A program made the position numbers and the translations under genes. Of a DNA stretch of 64,000 bases, positions 1-9,159 are shown one piece after another (positions within the stretch are counted from its first letter, which is position 1; the number at the start of each line of letters is the position of its first letter). A model generated the notes under the pieces. It searched no databases, was not told where the DNA came from, and was given only the letters and a program-made list of their open reading frames with translations. Origin of the DNA: Pseudomonadota bacterium. Its GTDB lineage: Bacteria; Pseudomonadota; Alphaproteobacteria; Micavibrionales; CSBR16-224. The stretch is from the NCBI GenBank assembly GCA_013285465.1, contig CP053449.1, positions 363,501 through 427,500 on the forward strand. The letters run 5' to 3'.

Positions 1-78
1 TGCAAGGCGCAGGAAAAAACACTATTCGACAGTATGATCAGTGATGTAGAATATAATACCTATTTAAGGGACATATAA
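1..78 (+). CDS. 3' end of an upstream gene (partial)
   Basis: Frame 1 is open from the window edge to a TAA at 76-78. It encodes about 25 residues ending in YLRDI. The stop lies 16 bases before the next gene on the same strand, an operon-like spacing. The fragment is too short to identify and could be a chance open frame, so confidence is low. Confidence 0.35.
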   Translation, partial: CKAQEKTLFDSMISDVEYNTYLRDI

Positions 79-94
79 GGTTTAAACCGGAACC

Positions 95-1390
95 ATGACT
101 GCAGAAACAACATATCCCGATTCTTATTATGCCGCGACGGCGAATGCCGCGCCGGAACGCCCGTCCTTGGCAGGCGATCACAGCTGTGATGTCTGTATCG
201 TCGGTGCGGGATATGCCGGTCTTGTCACCGGACTGTTTCTGGCGGAAAAAGGCTATAAGGTTATGGTGGTCGAAGCGGCCAAAGTCGGTTTCGGCGCATC
301 GGGGCGCAATGGCGGACAGCTGATAAACGGTTACAGCCGCGGCTTTGATCAGATTAAATCCTCCTATGGCGAGGATACGGCCAATGCGATTGTTGCGATG
401 AGCTTTGACGGCGGCAATGTGATCCGCGACAAGGTCAAAACCTATGATATTGCCTGTGACTTGAAATCCGAAGGCAGCTTCTTTGCCGCCTATACTGCGG
501 CGCAAATGAAAGATCTGGAGCATGAAAAACAGCTTTGGGAACGCTTTGGCCATACCGGGCTGGAACTGATGGATAAAGAAGCGGTTGGTAAAGATGTTGT
601 CGGGTCGGATGTTTATGTCGGCGGCATGGTTGACCGTTGGGGCGGTCATATGCACCCGTTGAATCTGGCATTGGGCGAGGCGGCGGCGATTGAATCGCTG
701 GGCGGAACGATTTTTGAAAACAGCAAAGTGACGAAAATCGAAAAAACCGCCAAGCCGGAAGTCCATACGGAAAACGGAAAAATTACGGCGGATTTTGTGG
801 TGGTCTGCGGCGGCGGCTATATGGAAGAAAAGACCCTGCCGGAAATCACCAATAAGGTCATGCCGGTGTCCAGCCAGATCATCACGACGGAAGTTCTGGG
901 CGATGATCTTTGCCGGCAGTTGATGCCTGCGGATTACTGTATCGAAGACTGCAATTATATTCTGGATTATTACCGCATCACAGGTGATAAGCGTTTGCTG
1001 TTCGGCGGCGGCATTGTCTATGGCGGTGCGACCCCTGCCGATATCAAGGCAAAGCTGGGGCCGAATATGAAGAAAGTCTTTCCGCAGCTGAAAGATGTGA
1101 AAATCGATTTTGCATGGAGCGGCCAGATGTCTTTTACCTTCCGCCGCCTGCCGCATGTCGGGCGTTTGACGGATAATATTTATTTTGTCCACGGTTTCAG
1201 CGGTCACGGCGTGACCCCGACTCATCTGATGGGCAAGCTGGTCGCCGAAGCGATTGCCGAACAATCCGCAGGATTTGATGTTTTTGCCTCTATCCGGCAT
1301 TTCCCCTGGCCGGGCGGGCGGAGATTCCGCGTGCCGCTAACCGCTTTGGGCGCATGGTTTTACGCTCTGCGTGAAAAACTTGGTCTGTAG
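95..1390 (+). CDS. puuB: FAD-dependent amine oxidase, gamma-glutamylputrescine oxidase type
   Basis: This 431-residue protein is a DAO/OrdL-family flavoenzyme. It most likely oxidises gamma-glutamylputrescine to gamma-glutamyl-gamma-aminobutyraldehyde, with release of ammonia and peroxide. An N-terminal Rossmann FAD motif GAGYAG sits at residues 37-42 and is followed by GASGRNGGQ. Near the C-terminus the conserved FSGHGVTPTHLMGK segment contacts the flavin. Length is normal for PuuB. The role is inferred mainly from the glutamine-synthetase-like ligase and aldehyde dehydrogenase that follow on the same strand, which together make a puuBAC-type operon. A related D-amino-acid or sarcosine oxidase role cannot be excluded from sequence alone. 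Confidence 0.85.
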   Translation: MTAETTYPDSYYAATANAAPERPSLAGDHSCDVCIVGAGYAGLVTGLFLAEKGYKVMVVEAAKVGFGASGRNGGQLINGYSRGFDQIKSSYGEDTANAIVAMSFDGGNVIRDKVKTYDIACDLKSEGSFFAAYTAAQMKDLEHEKQLWERFGHTGLELMDKEAVGKDVVGSDVYVGGMVDRWGGHMHPLNLALGEAAAIESLGGTIFENSKVTKIEKTAKPEVHTENGKITADFVVVCGGGYMEEKTLPEITNKVMPVSSQIITTEVLGDDLCRQLMPADYCIEDCNYILDYYRITGDKRLLFGGGIVYGGATPADIKAKLGPNMKKVFPQLKDVKIDFAWSGQMSFTFRRLPHVGRLTDNIYFVHGFSGHGVTPTHLMGKLVAEAIAEQSAGFDVFASIRHFPWPGGRRFRVPLTALGAWFYALREKLGL

Positions 1391-1495
1391 CGTCTTATCG
1401 GGCGCATTCTTTAATTATTATTCCGGCAGCGTTTCAAATCTGCTGTTAACACGCAAAGACAACATCACTTTATAAGAAATGGAATAGGTGTTTCT

Positions 1496-2860
1496 ATGAA
1501 ATACGACAGTAAAAAAATCGACCATATCAAAAAATGGCTGGCCAAAAACAATATCGCAGATGTTGAAATTCTGGTCAGCGACTTTGCCGGCATTAGCCGC
1601 GGTAAAGTCATGCCGACCGCAAAATTTGTTGAAGGGCTGCGCAGTTACGGCCACCGCGTACCCGAGGCCCTGTTCGGGCTGGGAATTAATTGTGACTTTA
1701 CCTATAACCAGTTTGTCACCGAACAGGAAGTCGATCTGTTTCTGGTGCCTGATCTGCAAACCATGAGAATTGTACCTTGGCATGAAACGCCGACGGCTTG
1801 TGTGATTTGCGATCCGGTGAAAGAAGGCGGAGAACAGACAAATATCGCGCCGCGGCAGGTGCTGAAACATGTTGTCTCCCTCTATGAGAAAAAAGGCTGG
1901 ATGCCGATTGTTGCGCCGGAATTTGAATTCTTTCTGCTGGCACGTCAGGAAACGATTGAACGCGAACCGATGCCGCCGCGCGGTATCTCCGGTAAAATCG
2001 CATGGGATACGGGTGAATTGTCGATCACGGGTCTGGAAGAGTTTAAGGCGCTGTTCAGTGATATCAGCCGTTACTGCCGCGTGATGGGTATCCAGATCGA
2101 TACGCTGACGCATGAGGCAGGCCCCGCGCAGTTTGAGGTGAATATCTCGCATGGCGAGCCGATCGGCATTGCAGATCAGGCCTTCATGTTTAAACGCATC
2201 GTCAAGCGTGTGGCGATTCAGCACGGTATGTTCGCAAGCTTTATGGCGAAACCTTATCCCGATCAATATGGCAGCGCGATGCATATGCACCAAAGCGTTA
2301 TCGATACCAAGAGCGGCAAAAACATTTTCGCCGACAGTAAGGGCAATGATACGCCGCTATTCATGTCCTTTATCGCGGGCTTGCAGGAATATATTCCTGC
2401 GGTGATGCCGATGCTGGCACCCTACGCCAATTCCTATCTTAGAATTTGTGACCGTTTCGATGCGCCTGTGAATACGCATTGGGGGCGGGAAAACCGCTCG
2501 GCAGGCTTGCGTGTCCCCAGCGGCGGAAAATCCGCGCGGCGTGTTGAAAACCGCATTGCCGGCGCGGATGTGAATCCGTATTTGGCCTTTGCGGCATCAC
2601 TGGTGGCGGGGTATATCGGCATGGTTGAAAAACTTGTGCCTGATGATCCGACGGATGAACCCGCTTATAAAACGGATCGCCACAGATTGCCGCAGCATCT
2701 TTTCTCCAGCCTTGACGAGATGGAAGCTTGCGAGCCTTTGCGCAAATATCTCGGCGAAGCTTTTGTTCAGACCTATCTGGATGTGAAGCGCGAGGAATAT
2801 ATGGCGAATATCAACGCATTATCGCCATGGGAAATCCGTTATCTGATGTTGAATGTTTAA
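1496..2860 (+). CDS. puuA: glutamate-putrescine ligase (glutamine synthetase family)
   Basis: This 454-residue protein has glutamine synthetase folds. An N-terminal beta-grasp contains DFAGISRGKVMP, and the catalytic domain contains PEFEFFL (metal-binding Glu), the HMHQSV ATP/glutamate loop and NTHWGRENRSAGLRVP near residue 330. The N-terminal DFAGISRGK signature is typical of PuuA/type III-like ligases rather than ammonia-assimilating GlnA. The adenylylation-site region of GlnA is not evident. The likely reaction is ATP-dependent gamma-glutamylation of putrescine, the first step of the Puu route. A purine-rich ribosome site (ggaataggtg) lies just before the ATG. The 105-base gap after puuB shows no terminator. 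Confidence 0.88.
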   Translation: MKYDSKKIDHIKKWLAKNNIADVEILVSDFAGISRGKVMPTAKFVEGLRSYGHRVPEALFGLGINCDFTYNQFVTEQEVDLFLVPDLQTMRIVPWHETPTACVICDPVKEGGEQTNIAPRQVLKHVVSLYEKKGWMPIVAPEFEFFLLARQETIEREPMPPRGISGKIAWDTGELSITGLEEFKALFSDISRYCRVMGIQIDTLTHEAGPAQFEVNISHGEPIGIADQAFMFKRIVKRVAIQHGMFASFMAKPYPDQYGSAMHMHQSVIDTKSGKNIFADSKGNDTPLFMSFIAGLQEYIPAVMPMLAPYANSYLRICDRFDAPVNTHWGRENRSAGLRVPSGGKSARRVENRIAGADVNPYLAFAASLVAGYIGMVEKLVPDDPTDEPAYKTDRHRLPQHLFSSLDEMEACEPLRKYLGEAFVQTYLDVKREEYMANINALSPWEIRYLMLNV

Positions 2861-2880
2861 TTACTTTAAGGAAGCCCCTC

Positions 2881-4377
2881 ATGCAGGCCGTTAAAACATT
2901 TGAAGACTGGCGTGAAAAGGCAAAGCGCCTGTCAATCCAAGGCAAAGCTTTTATCAACGGGCAGTTTATCGCCTCTGCATCGGGAGATGTGTTCACCAGC
3001 ATTAATCCTGCAACAGGCGAAGTGCTGGCCGATATTGCTAAAGGTGATTCTGCGGATATTGATGCCGCGGTCAAGGCCGCACGACACAGTTTTGAAAAGG
3101 GCGTGTGGAAAGATTTGCATCCTGCCAAACGCGGTGCGATTTTGGCAAAATGGGCGGAGCTTGTACGCGTACATCACGAGGAACTGGCGCTGCTGGAATC
3201 ACTGGATGCCGGAAAACCGATTTCCGATGTGCTGGCGATTGATATGCAGGCGGCGGCAAAGACGCTGGAATGGTATGGCGCGGCAATTGACAAGGTGAAT
3301 GACGAAATTGCACCGACCGCACCCGATGCGCTGGCACTGGTCACACGGGAGCCGCTGGGTGTGATCGGCATTGTCGTGCCGTGGAATTTCCCGTTGCTGA
3401 TGGCCTGCTGGAAAATTGCACCGGCGCTGGCGGCGGGCAACAGTATTGTCGTCAAACCTGCCGAACAGTCACCTTTGTCAATTCTGCGTCTGGCGGAATT
3501 ATCGCGGGAGGCAGGCATCCCTGACGGCGTCTTCAATGTTGTACCGGGTTTCGGTGAAACGGCGGGCAAAGCGCTTGGCCTGCATAATGATGTCGATATG
3601 ATTGCCTTTACCGGATCAACGCAGGTCGGCAAGCTGTTCATGCAATATTCCGGTCAGTCGAATTTGAAACGCGTCTCGCTGGAATGCGGCGGTAAATCGC
3701 CGCATATTATTATGCGCGACTGCCCTGATCTGGATAAAGCGGCCGCCAGCGCGGCATGGGGGATTTTCTTTAATCAGGGCGAAGTCTGCACGGCAGGGTC
3801 GCGTCTGTTGCTGGATGCGGAAATTAAAGACGCTTTCATGGAAAAATTGCTGGCAGCGGCGGAAGACCACATCCCCGGCAATCCGCTGAACCCTGATACG
3901 ACTGTCGGCCCGATGATTGAAGAGGCACATATGCAGCGCGTGCTGGCCTATATCGAAACGGCGAAAAAAGAAGGGGCTGCGGCTGTTTACGGCGGCGGCC
4001 GCATTGCAGATGCGCCCGGTTTTTTTGTTGAACCGACGATTTTCGACGGCGTGACGCCCGATATGACGATTGCACGGGAGGAAATTTTCGGTCCGGTTCT
4101 GTCCGTTTTGACATTCAAGACAGAGGAAGAGGCGCTGAAAATCGCCAATGACAGTATCTACGGCCTTGCCGCGGCTGTCTGGACGCGTGATATCTCGCAG
4201 GCGCACCGCATGGCGCGGGCACTGCATGCCGGAACCGTCTGGGTGAATTGCTATGACCCTGCGGGGGATTTGTCCGTGCCTTTCGGCGGCTTTAAACAAT
4301 CGGGTTTCGGGCGGGATAAATCCCTGCATGCGCTGGACAAATACAGCGATCTGAAAACGACATGGATTCAGCTTTAA
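2881..4377 (+). CDS. puuC: gamma-glutamyl-gamma-aminobutyraldehyde dehydrogenase
   Basis: A 498-residue NAD(P)-dependent aldehyde dehydrogenase. The general base Glu lies in SLECGGKSP (residue 268) and the catalytic Cys in NQGEVCTAGSR (residue 303). PWNFPLLM and GSTQVGK form the cofactor pocket. The open frame extends upstream to 2728 inside puuA, but the ATG at 2881 is preferred. It is preceded by aaggaag and gives the standard family length. It should oxidise the aldehyde made by PuuB to gamma-glutamyl-GABA. A PuuD-type hydrolase to release GABA is not present downstream, so that step must be encoded elsewhere or upstream of the window. Confidence 0.88.
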   Translation: MQAVKTFEDWREKAKRLSIQGKAFINGQFIASASGDVFTSINPATGEVLADIAKGDSADIDAAVKAARHSFEKGVWKDLHPAKRGAILAKWAELVRVHHEELALLESLDAGKPISDVLAIDMQAAAKTLEWYGAAIDKVNDEIAPTAPDALALVTREPLGVIGIVVPWNFPLLMACWKIAPALAAGNSIVVKPAEQSPLSILRLAELSREAGIPDGVFNVVPGFGETAGKALGLHNDVDMIAFTGSTQVGKLFMQYSGQSNLKRVSLECGGKSPHIIMRDCPDLDKAAASAAWGIFFNQGEVCTAGSRLLLDAEIKDAFMEKLLAAAEDHIPGNPLNPDTTVGPMIEEAHMQRVLAYIETAKKEGAAAVYGGGRIADAPGFFVEPTIFDGVTPDMTIAREEIFGPVLSVLTFKTEEEALKIANDSIYGLAAAVWTRDISQAHRMARALHAGTVWVNCYDPAGDLSVPFGGFKQSGFGRDKSLHALDKYSDLKTTWIQL

Positions 4378-4399
4378 AATATAAGATGTTTAAGTCGTC

Positions 4400-5665
4400 A
4401 TGACAGCGAGAGTTATTTTATATACTGCAATTCTTTTGATTTGTCTGATACTCGGCTCTTTCTTCCATTACGTGTGGTCGGAAAGGGAAGATTTGTTCAA
4501 AAAAGAGTTTGATCCGCAGCGCGTTATCGAAGAAGAAATTTTAAAAAACGATCCCGTTGCCATCAAAGAGTGGAGAAAAATGCAGCGCGAAGATGCTGCA
4601 TTAAAACAGAAACAGAAAGACTTCATCCTGTCGATAGGTGGTGAAAATCTTCCGCGTTCCGTTTTGATAGCGGATTTTCTGAATGTCGCTTTTTCATCAA
4701 AGCTTTGGAACGAAGATACGGGACAAGACTATGAAATGTTTCTGCGCACAAAGGAAACGCAGCCGCTTAGCTCCATCCTTGAAAAACGCTATCCATGGCT
4801 ACGGCTTTTATACAGAAATGATAATCTGCCGAAACCTTATGCGCTGACAAAATGGGATCAAAAAATAACCATTGGTCTGGACTGGCCGATGGGAGCTTTT
4901 TCACATGGCCGAGCAGTGGAAGAAAAATTTCCCGGCACATATAAAATGTTTGAAAAACAGATCAAGGATATAATACCTGATATTCAACGGTTAACCGGTC
5001 TTGACGTTGAGTTCATTGCGAAGAATGATCCGCGGGAAAAAACAGAAGAATTCGCCCGCATTCGTGTGATACCGATCATACGGACACATTTACGCAATTA
5101 TTTTCGCTTCCACCGGGAGAATATGTATGGGCGCGGCGGCGCGAGTTACAGCTGGCACATTGATGAACATGAGTACCATTTTTGGGGGGCGGTTCAGTTT
5201 ACACCGCTTAGCCGCACACAGGTTTACGGTTATCTGGTGCCGCAGGAAAATAATACGCTTTCGATGTCTGTTTGCCGGATTATCCCCGCCGTTGGCGAGA
5301 AATTAGCGAAGGCACTCATTACCGAATGTTTGTTGCGTTCTTTGGGGTTGCCGGAACTATCGAAACAAAAACCGAAAGATACTCTTGGGGAGTGGAACCT
5401 CTCACATACCCCTGATTCATTGTTACCCGCTCTTGACGGTAATGAAAAAGCCTTTCTTGCAAGAGGACCGTTTTACGGTATAGATGAGCGTACGGTTCAT
5501 CCCTTTCGCAGTGAATTAACAGATGAAGATGTTTTGCCGAAAGGTTTTTCAGCTTATGATCAGGCAATGGTTTCTCTTCTCTATTGCCCGGAACTGCGCT
5601 CAGGTATGGATAAACACCAAGTGCTTGCAGTATTGTTATCCGATCGTAGCCGATGCTTTCGTTAA
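4400..5665 (+). CDS. membrane-anchored protein, DUF2927-like
   Basis: This 421-residue protein starts with one hydrophobic helix (about residues 5-25) followed by a charged stretch, suggesting an inner-membrane anchor with the bulk in the periplasm. The C-terminal half holds a Cys-containing segment, SVCRIIPAVGEKLAKA, then ECLLRSLGLPEL and SLLYCPELRSGM. This arrangement resembles secreted alphaproteobacterial DUF2927 proteins. No catalytic motif is recognisable with confidence, although HIDEHEYHF is notably His/acidic-rich. Its codon use looks more AT-rich than that of the puu genes. It follows puuC by 22 bases and its stop overlaps the convergent gene by 4 bases. Function is unknown. Confidence 0.72.
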   Translation: MTARVILYTAILLICLILGSFFHYVWSEREDLFKKEFDPQRVIEEEILKNDPVAIKEWRKMQREDAALKQKQKDFILSIGGENLPRSVLIADFLNVAFSSKLWNEDTGQDYEMFLRTKETQPLSSILEKRYPWLRLLYRNDNLPKPYALTKWDQKITIGLDWPMGAFSHGRAVEEKFPGTYKMFEKQIKDIIPDIQRLTGLDVEFIAKNDPREKTEEFARIRVIPIIRTHLRNYFRFHRENMYGRGGASYSWHIDEHEYHFWGAVQFTPLSRTQVYGYLVPQENNTLSMSVCRIIPAVGEKLAKALITECLLRSLGLPELSKQKPKDTLGEWNLSHTPDSLLPALDGNEKAFLARGPFYGIDERTVHPFRSELTDEDVLPKGFSAYDQAMVSLLYCPELRSGMDKHQVLAVLLSDRSRCFR

Positions 5666-6726
5666 GTGCGCATATTCAGCATCATTAGAAACGGAGACAC
5701 CGGCATATCATCAATCCGGCCGTTACGCAGCTGCATGACATGTGAGTCGGGCGGCGGCGGTAATTTTGGTGCCTGTGCGGCAGCATCTTCAATAACGCGC
5801 TCGGAATATTGTGTGGATTGCAGGAATTCACGCTGCAAATCCTTGCCGCCAATCGCCGCCGGAGCCGTGATTTCCTTTGGCACAATATTGGCCGTATCGT
5901 TGCGCGGAATTTGATAGGCATCTCCCGGATTGGGCAGGGATTTTCCGGCCGGGCCAAGCAGGTCTTGCAGGAAATGGAAGGCATTTTGAAAAATTTCCGT
6001 TTTGGCCAGCCACAAACCGAAGCCGCCGCCAAAAAATCCTGCGGCAAACGCACCGCCCAGTTTCAGCATCCGCGCCTTGTTGAAAATCTTGCTGAGTTTT
6101 TGTTTTTTCTTGCGGTTTTTAATGCGTTCACCAATCACATCTTTGGCAAATGTATAGGCAACATTCGCCGCCCCGGTGGCAACCGCCAGTAAACCCAGCA
6201 TGCCGTAAGTCGTCACGCCGCCGATAATACCCAGCACCCAGGTAATGGCAACAACGCGAAATGTCATGGAAACAATTCGTCCGGCCAGCATGTCGGCGGC
6301 TTTACTGCCCAGACTTTTGCTGACATTTTTAAAACGGCTGCCTTCCGGCTTTGTCCATGCGCGGCGTACACCGTTAAATCCGGCGATATCAATACTGGTT
6401 TCCAGCACCCGCCGTTTCAGGGATTTTTTACGCCGTTGCCGCTCGGCAGGGGTTTCAGGTTTATAATGCGGCTCATTCGCCGCGTCATTCTTTTGCGGAA
6501 TGTCTGTGCTTTCCGTCGCGACAGCTTCGATAATCGGCTCCGGGGCGGGTTTTACAATCTCTTTTTGCTCCGGCTTGGGGGGCGGCTTTACGGGTTTTTT
6601 TGGCTTTTTTTGCGGTACGCTCTGTAGCGGCAGATTTTTCCACAAATCGTCATTCGCCGCAACGGGTTTCGCGGGCGGTGTTCCTGACTTTACTGTCTTT
6701 TTCGCATTTTTATGCGGTTTTGCCAT
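5662..6726 (-). CDS. membrane protein with Lys/Pro-rich N-terminal domain, unknown function
   Basis: A 354-residue protein. Residues 1-100 are extremely rich in Lys, Pro and Ala (for example KKPKKPVKPPPKPEQK) and look disordered. Two or three hydrophobic segments follow: VVAITWVLGIIGGVTTYGML near residues 155-180, and a Gly-rich AAGFFGGGFGLWLA near residue 225. Between them lies a basic stretch, IKNRKKKQKLSK. The C-terminus is polar. The layout, a cytoplasmic basic tail plus a glycine-zipper-like membrane hairpin, suggests an envelope structural role, but I do not recognise the family. A good promoter sits upstream at 6788-6816. Confidence 0.7.
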   Translation of the reverse strand: MAKPHKNAKKTVKSGTPPAKPVAANDDLWKNLPLQSVPQKKPKKPVKPPPKPEQKEIVKPAPEPIIEAVATESTDIPQKNDAANEPHYKPETPAERQRRKKSLKRRVLETSIDIAGFNGVRRAWTKPEGSRFKNVSKSLGSKAADMLAGRIVSMTFRVVAITWVLGIIGGVTTYGMLGLLAVATGAANVAYTFAKDVIGERIKNRKKKQKLSKIFNKARMLKLGGAFAAGFFGGGFGLWLAKTEIFQNAFHFLQDLLGPAGKSLPNPGDAYQIPRNDTANIVPKEITAPAAIGGKDLQREFLQSTQYSERVIEDAAAQAPKLPPPPDSHVMQLRNGRIDDMPVSPFLMMLNMRT

Positions 6727-6787
6727 GTCTGCTTTTATGCCTTTTGCAGATGAAATATGTCTCTAACCCTAAAAAAACCGCCTATCT

Positions 6788-6816
6788 TTTATAGAGAAAA
6801 CGGCGCAGAAACTCAA
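6788..6816 (-). promoter_or_regulatory. sigma-70-type promoter for the Lys/Pro-rich membrane protein
   Basis: On the minus strand TTGAGT (6811-6816) and TATAAA (6788-6793) are separated by exactly 17 bases. This places the start of transcription near 6781, about 55 bases before the start codon at 6726. Confidence 0.55.
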
Positions 6817-6883
6817 AACAAAAATGCTTGTCTTTGGTAATTCCTTATGTGAATATGATGTCTCATACAGGAAGAAATGAAAA

Positions 6884-7807
6884 ATGGCCTCAGAAAAAAA
6901 GCGTAAAACAGCCCGCATTGCTGTGAGCTTTATCACCGCAGCTGCGGCGATTGGCGGGGTTGTCAGCGTGAAATACCTGTCCGCCTGGCAGCAGGAAAAT
7001 ATGCAGGAAATTGCTGTTTCTGCCGAAACGCCCTCTGCCGCCTGCATTACGGCGCTGCAGGAGAATTTTTCAAAAAGCGCGGTGCGGCAGACAATTCCGC
7101 GCGGCAATAATGATCCCGTTATCGTGATTCCCGGTTTTTTGACGGGAGATGCTTATATGTCGTCACTGGCCGGTAAAATCAGCGACCACGGTTACAATGT
7201 TTACGAATGGGGCGGCGGCATGAATACCGGCGCCTCTGCCGAAGATGTCGCGGCGCTGGAGGCGGTGTTGGAAAAAGCCTATGCCGAAAACGGCAATAAG
7301 AAAGTGTCGCTGGTCGGTTACAGCCTTGGCGGTGTCTATGCACGGGAACTGGCGCGCAAATATCCGGAAAAAGTCGATAAAGTGATTACGCTGGCTGCGC
7401 CGATTTCCCCTGCGGCAGATGATGAAAAATCGCTGAGGCGTTTGGAAAATCTTTATACATTATTCCACGGGGACGAAAATCCGCAGGATGATGCCGTCTT
7501 TCGTGAGGCTTTGCGCACACCGCCGCCTGTACCGGTAACATCACTGTTATCGGCGATTGATATGTTTGTACTGTGGCAGGAGGCGCTGCAACCTGATACA
7601 AAGCTGTCGGAAAATATCCCTATTGGCGGCGGGCATGTGTTTATGCCCTTCAGTACGGAAGTGGCCAATATCGTGTTGGACCGTCTGGCGCAGCCGCAGG
7701 ATAATTGGCAGAAAATTTCCGCAACACCCTATTGCGGTGAAAAGCCGCAGCGCATTTCCGTGTCGCCACCGGTTAAACCGCCGGCGACACCGCCTGCAAA
7801 TCCTTGA
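6884..7807 (+). CDS. exported or anchored alpha/beta hydrolase (lipase/esterase-like)
   Basis: A 307-residue protein with an N-terminal hydrophobic signal/anchor (about residues 10-30). The alpha/beta-hydrolase core has the oxyanion-side strand VIVIPGFLTGD, where HG is replaced by PG as in many lipases. The nucleophile elbow GYSLGG lies near residue 146. A candidate catalytic His lies in GGGHVFMPFS near residue 249, and the Asp is probably in the 220-240 region. The C-terminus is a Pro-rich tail. It probably cleaves an ester or acyl bond in the envelope; the substrate is unknown. The ribosome site is aggaag, 11 bases before ATG. It is monocistronic by spacing. Confidence 0.78.
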   Translation: MASEKKRKTARIAVSFITAAAAIGGVVSVKYLSAWQQENMQEIAVSAETPSAACITALQENFSKSAVRQTIPRGNNDPVIVIPGFLTGDAYMSSLAGKISDHGYNVYEWGGGMNTGASAEDVAALEAVLEKAYAENGNKKVSLVGYSLGGVYARELARKYPEKVDKVITLAAPISPAADDEKSLRRLENLYTLFHGDENPQDDAVFREALRTPPPVPVTSLLSAIDMFVLWQEALQPDTKLSENIPIGGGHVFMPFSTEVANIVLDRLAQPQDNWQKISATPYCGEKPQRISVSPPVKPPATPPANP

Positions 7808-7890
7808 TGACCCTTGCTTTGCGCGGGTTGTGATGATAGGCTGTTTTTTTATATTTTGAATATCTTCATTTTGGAAAGGAATCGCAAAAG

Positions 7891-8244
7891 ATGTCCCAGA
7901 CTAAAGTTCATGTGATTGAAGCTGATCTCACCGGTAATGTTCACGAGGTTGTGGAAAATCGCGATAGGCTGGGCCGTGACATTGCCGCATTGGCAAAAGC
8001 TGAAGGCGCGGAAATCCATTTCCATGATTTTAAAGAGGCTCTGGCCGGTGCCCCTGTGATTCTACTGGAATGCGCGGATGATTTCCTGACCAAGGTTGAA
8101 AAACTCGACGGTTTTGTCAAGGCGCATGATGTCTGGCAGGATATGGAGACGGAGCGCAGTTCTTCATTGACGGCTTATTTTACGTCAACACCCGCCCCCG
8201 CACAGCAAAAGCGCCAGCATAAGCCGCGTCGTCCGGGCATGTAA
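7891..8244 (+). CDS. conserved-looking hypothetical protein, 117 aa
   Basis: A small soluble protein with a regular alpha/beta pattern: VHVIEADLTG, AEIHFHDF and APVILLECADDFL. It ends in a basic, probably disordered tail (KRQHKPRRPGM). A good ribosome site, ggaaagga, precedes the ATG. No family is recognised. The body, with hydrophobic strands ending in acidic residues, could be a small binding domain, but nothing catalytic is visible. The downstream gene is convergent, 8 bases away. Confidence 0.65.
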   Translation: MSQTKVHVIEADLTGNVHEVVENRDRLGRDIAALAKAEGAEIHFHDFKEALAGAPVILLECADDFLTKVEKLDGFVKAHDVWQDMETERSSSLTAYFTSTPAPAQQKRQHKPRRPGM

Positions 8245-8252
8245 TCTGTTTT

Positions 8253-9158
8253 CTAGAATAATTCAAGAATCAGGCAGCGCGCTGATCCGCCGCCGTAATT
8301 TTCCACAACCTCAAGCGGACTGTGAATGATGTCGACATAGTAACGCCGTAAAATGCGTTCCTGTTCCGATGTCAGCGCGGCATAGGCGCGGGAGGACATG
8401 GTCAGATAGGCAATGCCGGCCTCACCGCGGACTTCCAGCGCATTGCCGCACATCTCGTTCATCTGTTCCATACTGAATGAAACAATATCATGGGTCTCCG
8501 CCAGATGCTTGCGGAGGCGTCTACGTTGCGCCTCATCAGGAATACAGTCAAAACAGACCCCCGCAACATCGCGTCCGATAAACATCATAAGATCGGTATG
8601 GTAAACCGGCATGCCTTGCGGCGTTATCGTGTCAAAACAAACCAGTTCGTAATTTAAATCCGTCGCCCATTTTTCCGCCACGGTTTTATGGCTGCGCTCC
8701 GACAATGCCAGATAGGCAATGCGGTTAATGCGATCCAGAACGAAACTGCCTGTCCCTTCAAGAAATTTTCTTTCATCTGAAAAAGGCGCGTAATCATGAA
8801 AAATTTTGTATTGTTTCTCAAGAATGGCGCAGATTTCAGGGGTGCGTTCAGCGCGGCGGTTCTTTGCCATCATCGGGTAATAGACGGCGGTGCGGTTCGG
8901 ATGGGTGGAAACCCAGTTGCCGGGGAAAATATGATCGGGGCATTGCGGGCTGCCGGGCGCACGGGTGATTTTGACGCCAAATGATTCCAGCAATGCGGTA
9001 AAACGGTCGATTTCCAGCCGTACGGCTGCCAGCAGGGCGGCGGGATCTGTTTTTTCTTCTGTGTTTTGATAAGGATTGGTGGCGCTGGTTTCCGGATTGG
9101 CAAAAAACACCGCAGGTTCAATAAACAGAAGATGATTGGCGGATTGTTCTACAAGCAT
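8253..9158 (-). CDS. ctlX: amidinotransferase/dimethylargininase-fold hydrolase, CtlX type
   Basis: A 301-residue protein of the arginine-modifying superfamily (beta-alpha propeller). Recognisable features are PAVFFANPETSATNPYQ at the N-terminus, FPGNWVSTHPN near residue 85, the acidic EGTGSFVLDR segment, the catalytic His in VYHTDLMMFIG and a C-terminal nucleophile Cys in GGSARCLILELF (C295). The family hydrolyses citrulline, arginine or N-methylated arginines, and CtlX proteins are linked to citrulline use. The longer frame to 9269 was rejected: ATG at 9158 has an AGGA site 8-10 bases upstream and starts one base after the ABC transporter stop, indicating translational coupling. Confidence 0.82.
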   Translation of the reverse strand: MLVEQSANHLLFIEPAVFFANPETSATNPYQNTEEKTDPAALLAAVRLEIDRFTALLESFGVKITRAPGSPQCPDHIFPGNWVSTHPNRTAVYYPMMAKNRRAERTPEICAILEKQYKIFHDYAPFSDERKFLEGTGSFVLDRINRIAYLALSERSHKTVAEKWATDLNYELVCFDTITPQGMPVYHTDLMMFIGRDVAGVCFDCIPDEAQRRRLRKHLAETHDIVSFSMEQMNEMCGNALEVRGEAGIAYLTMSSRAYAALTSEQERILRRYYVDIIHSPLEVVENYGGGSARCLILELF

Positions 9159-9159
9159 G

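Noticed and set aside
38..1300. 420-codon frame antisense to the amine oxidase
   Set aside because: Shadow of the conserved flavoenzyme on the plus strand; His/Phe/Arg-rich low-pattern translation.
2728..2880. Extended N-terminus of the puuC-like dehydrogenase
   Set aside because: It lies inside puuA, has no family similarity and the internal ATG at 2881 has a good ribosome site.
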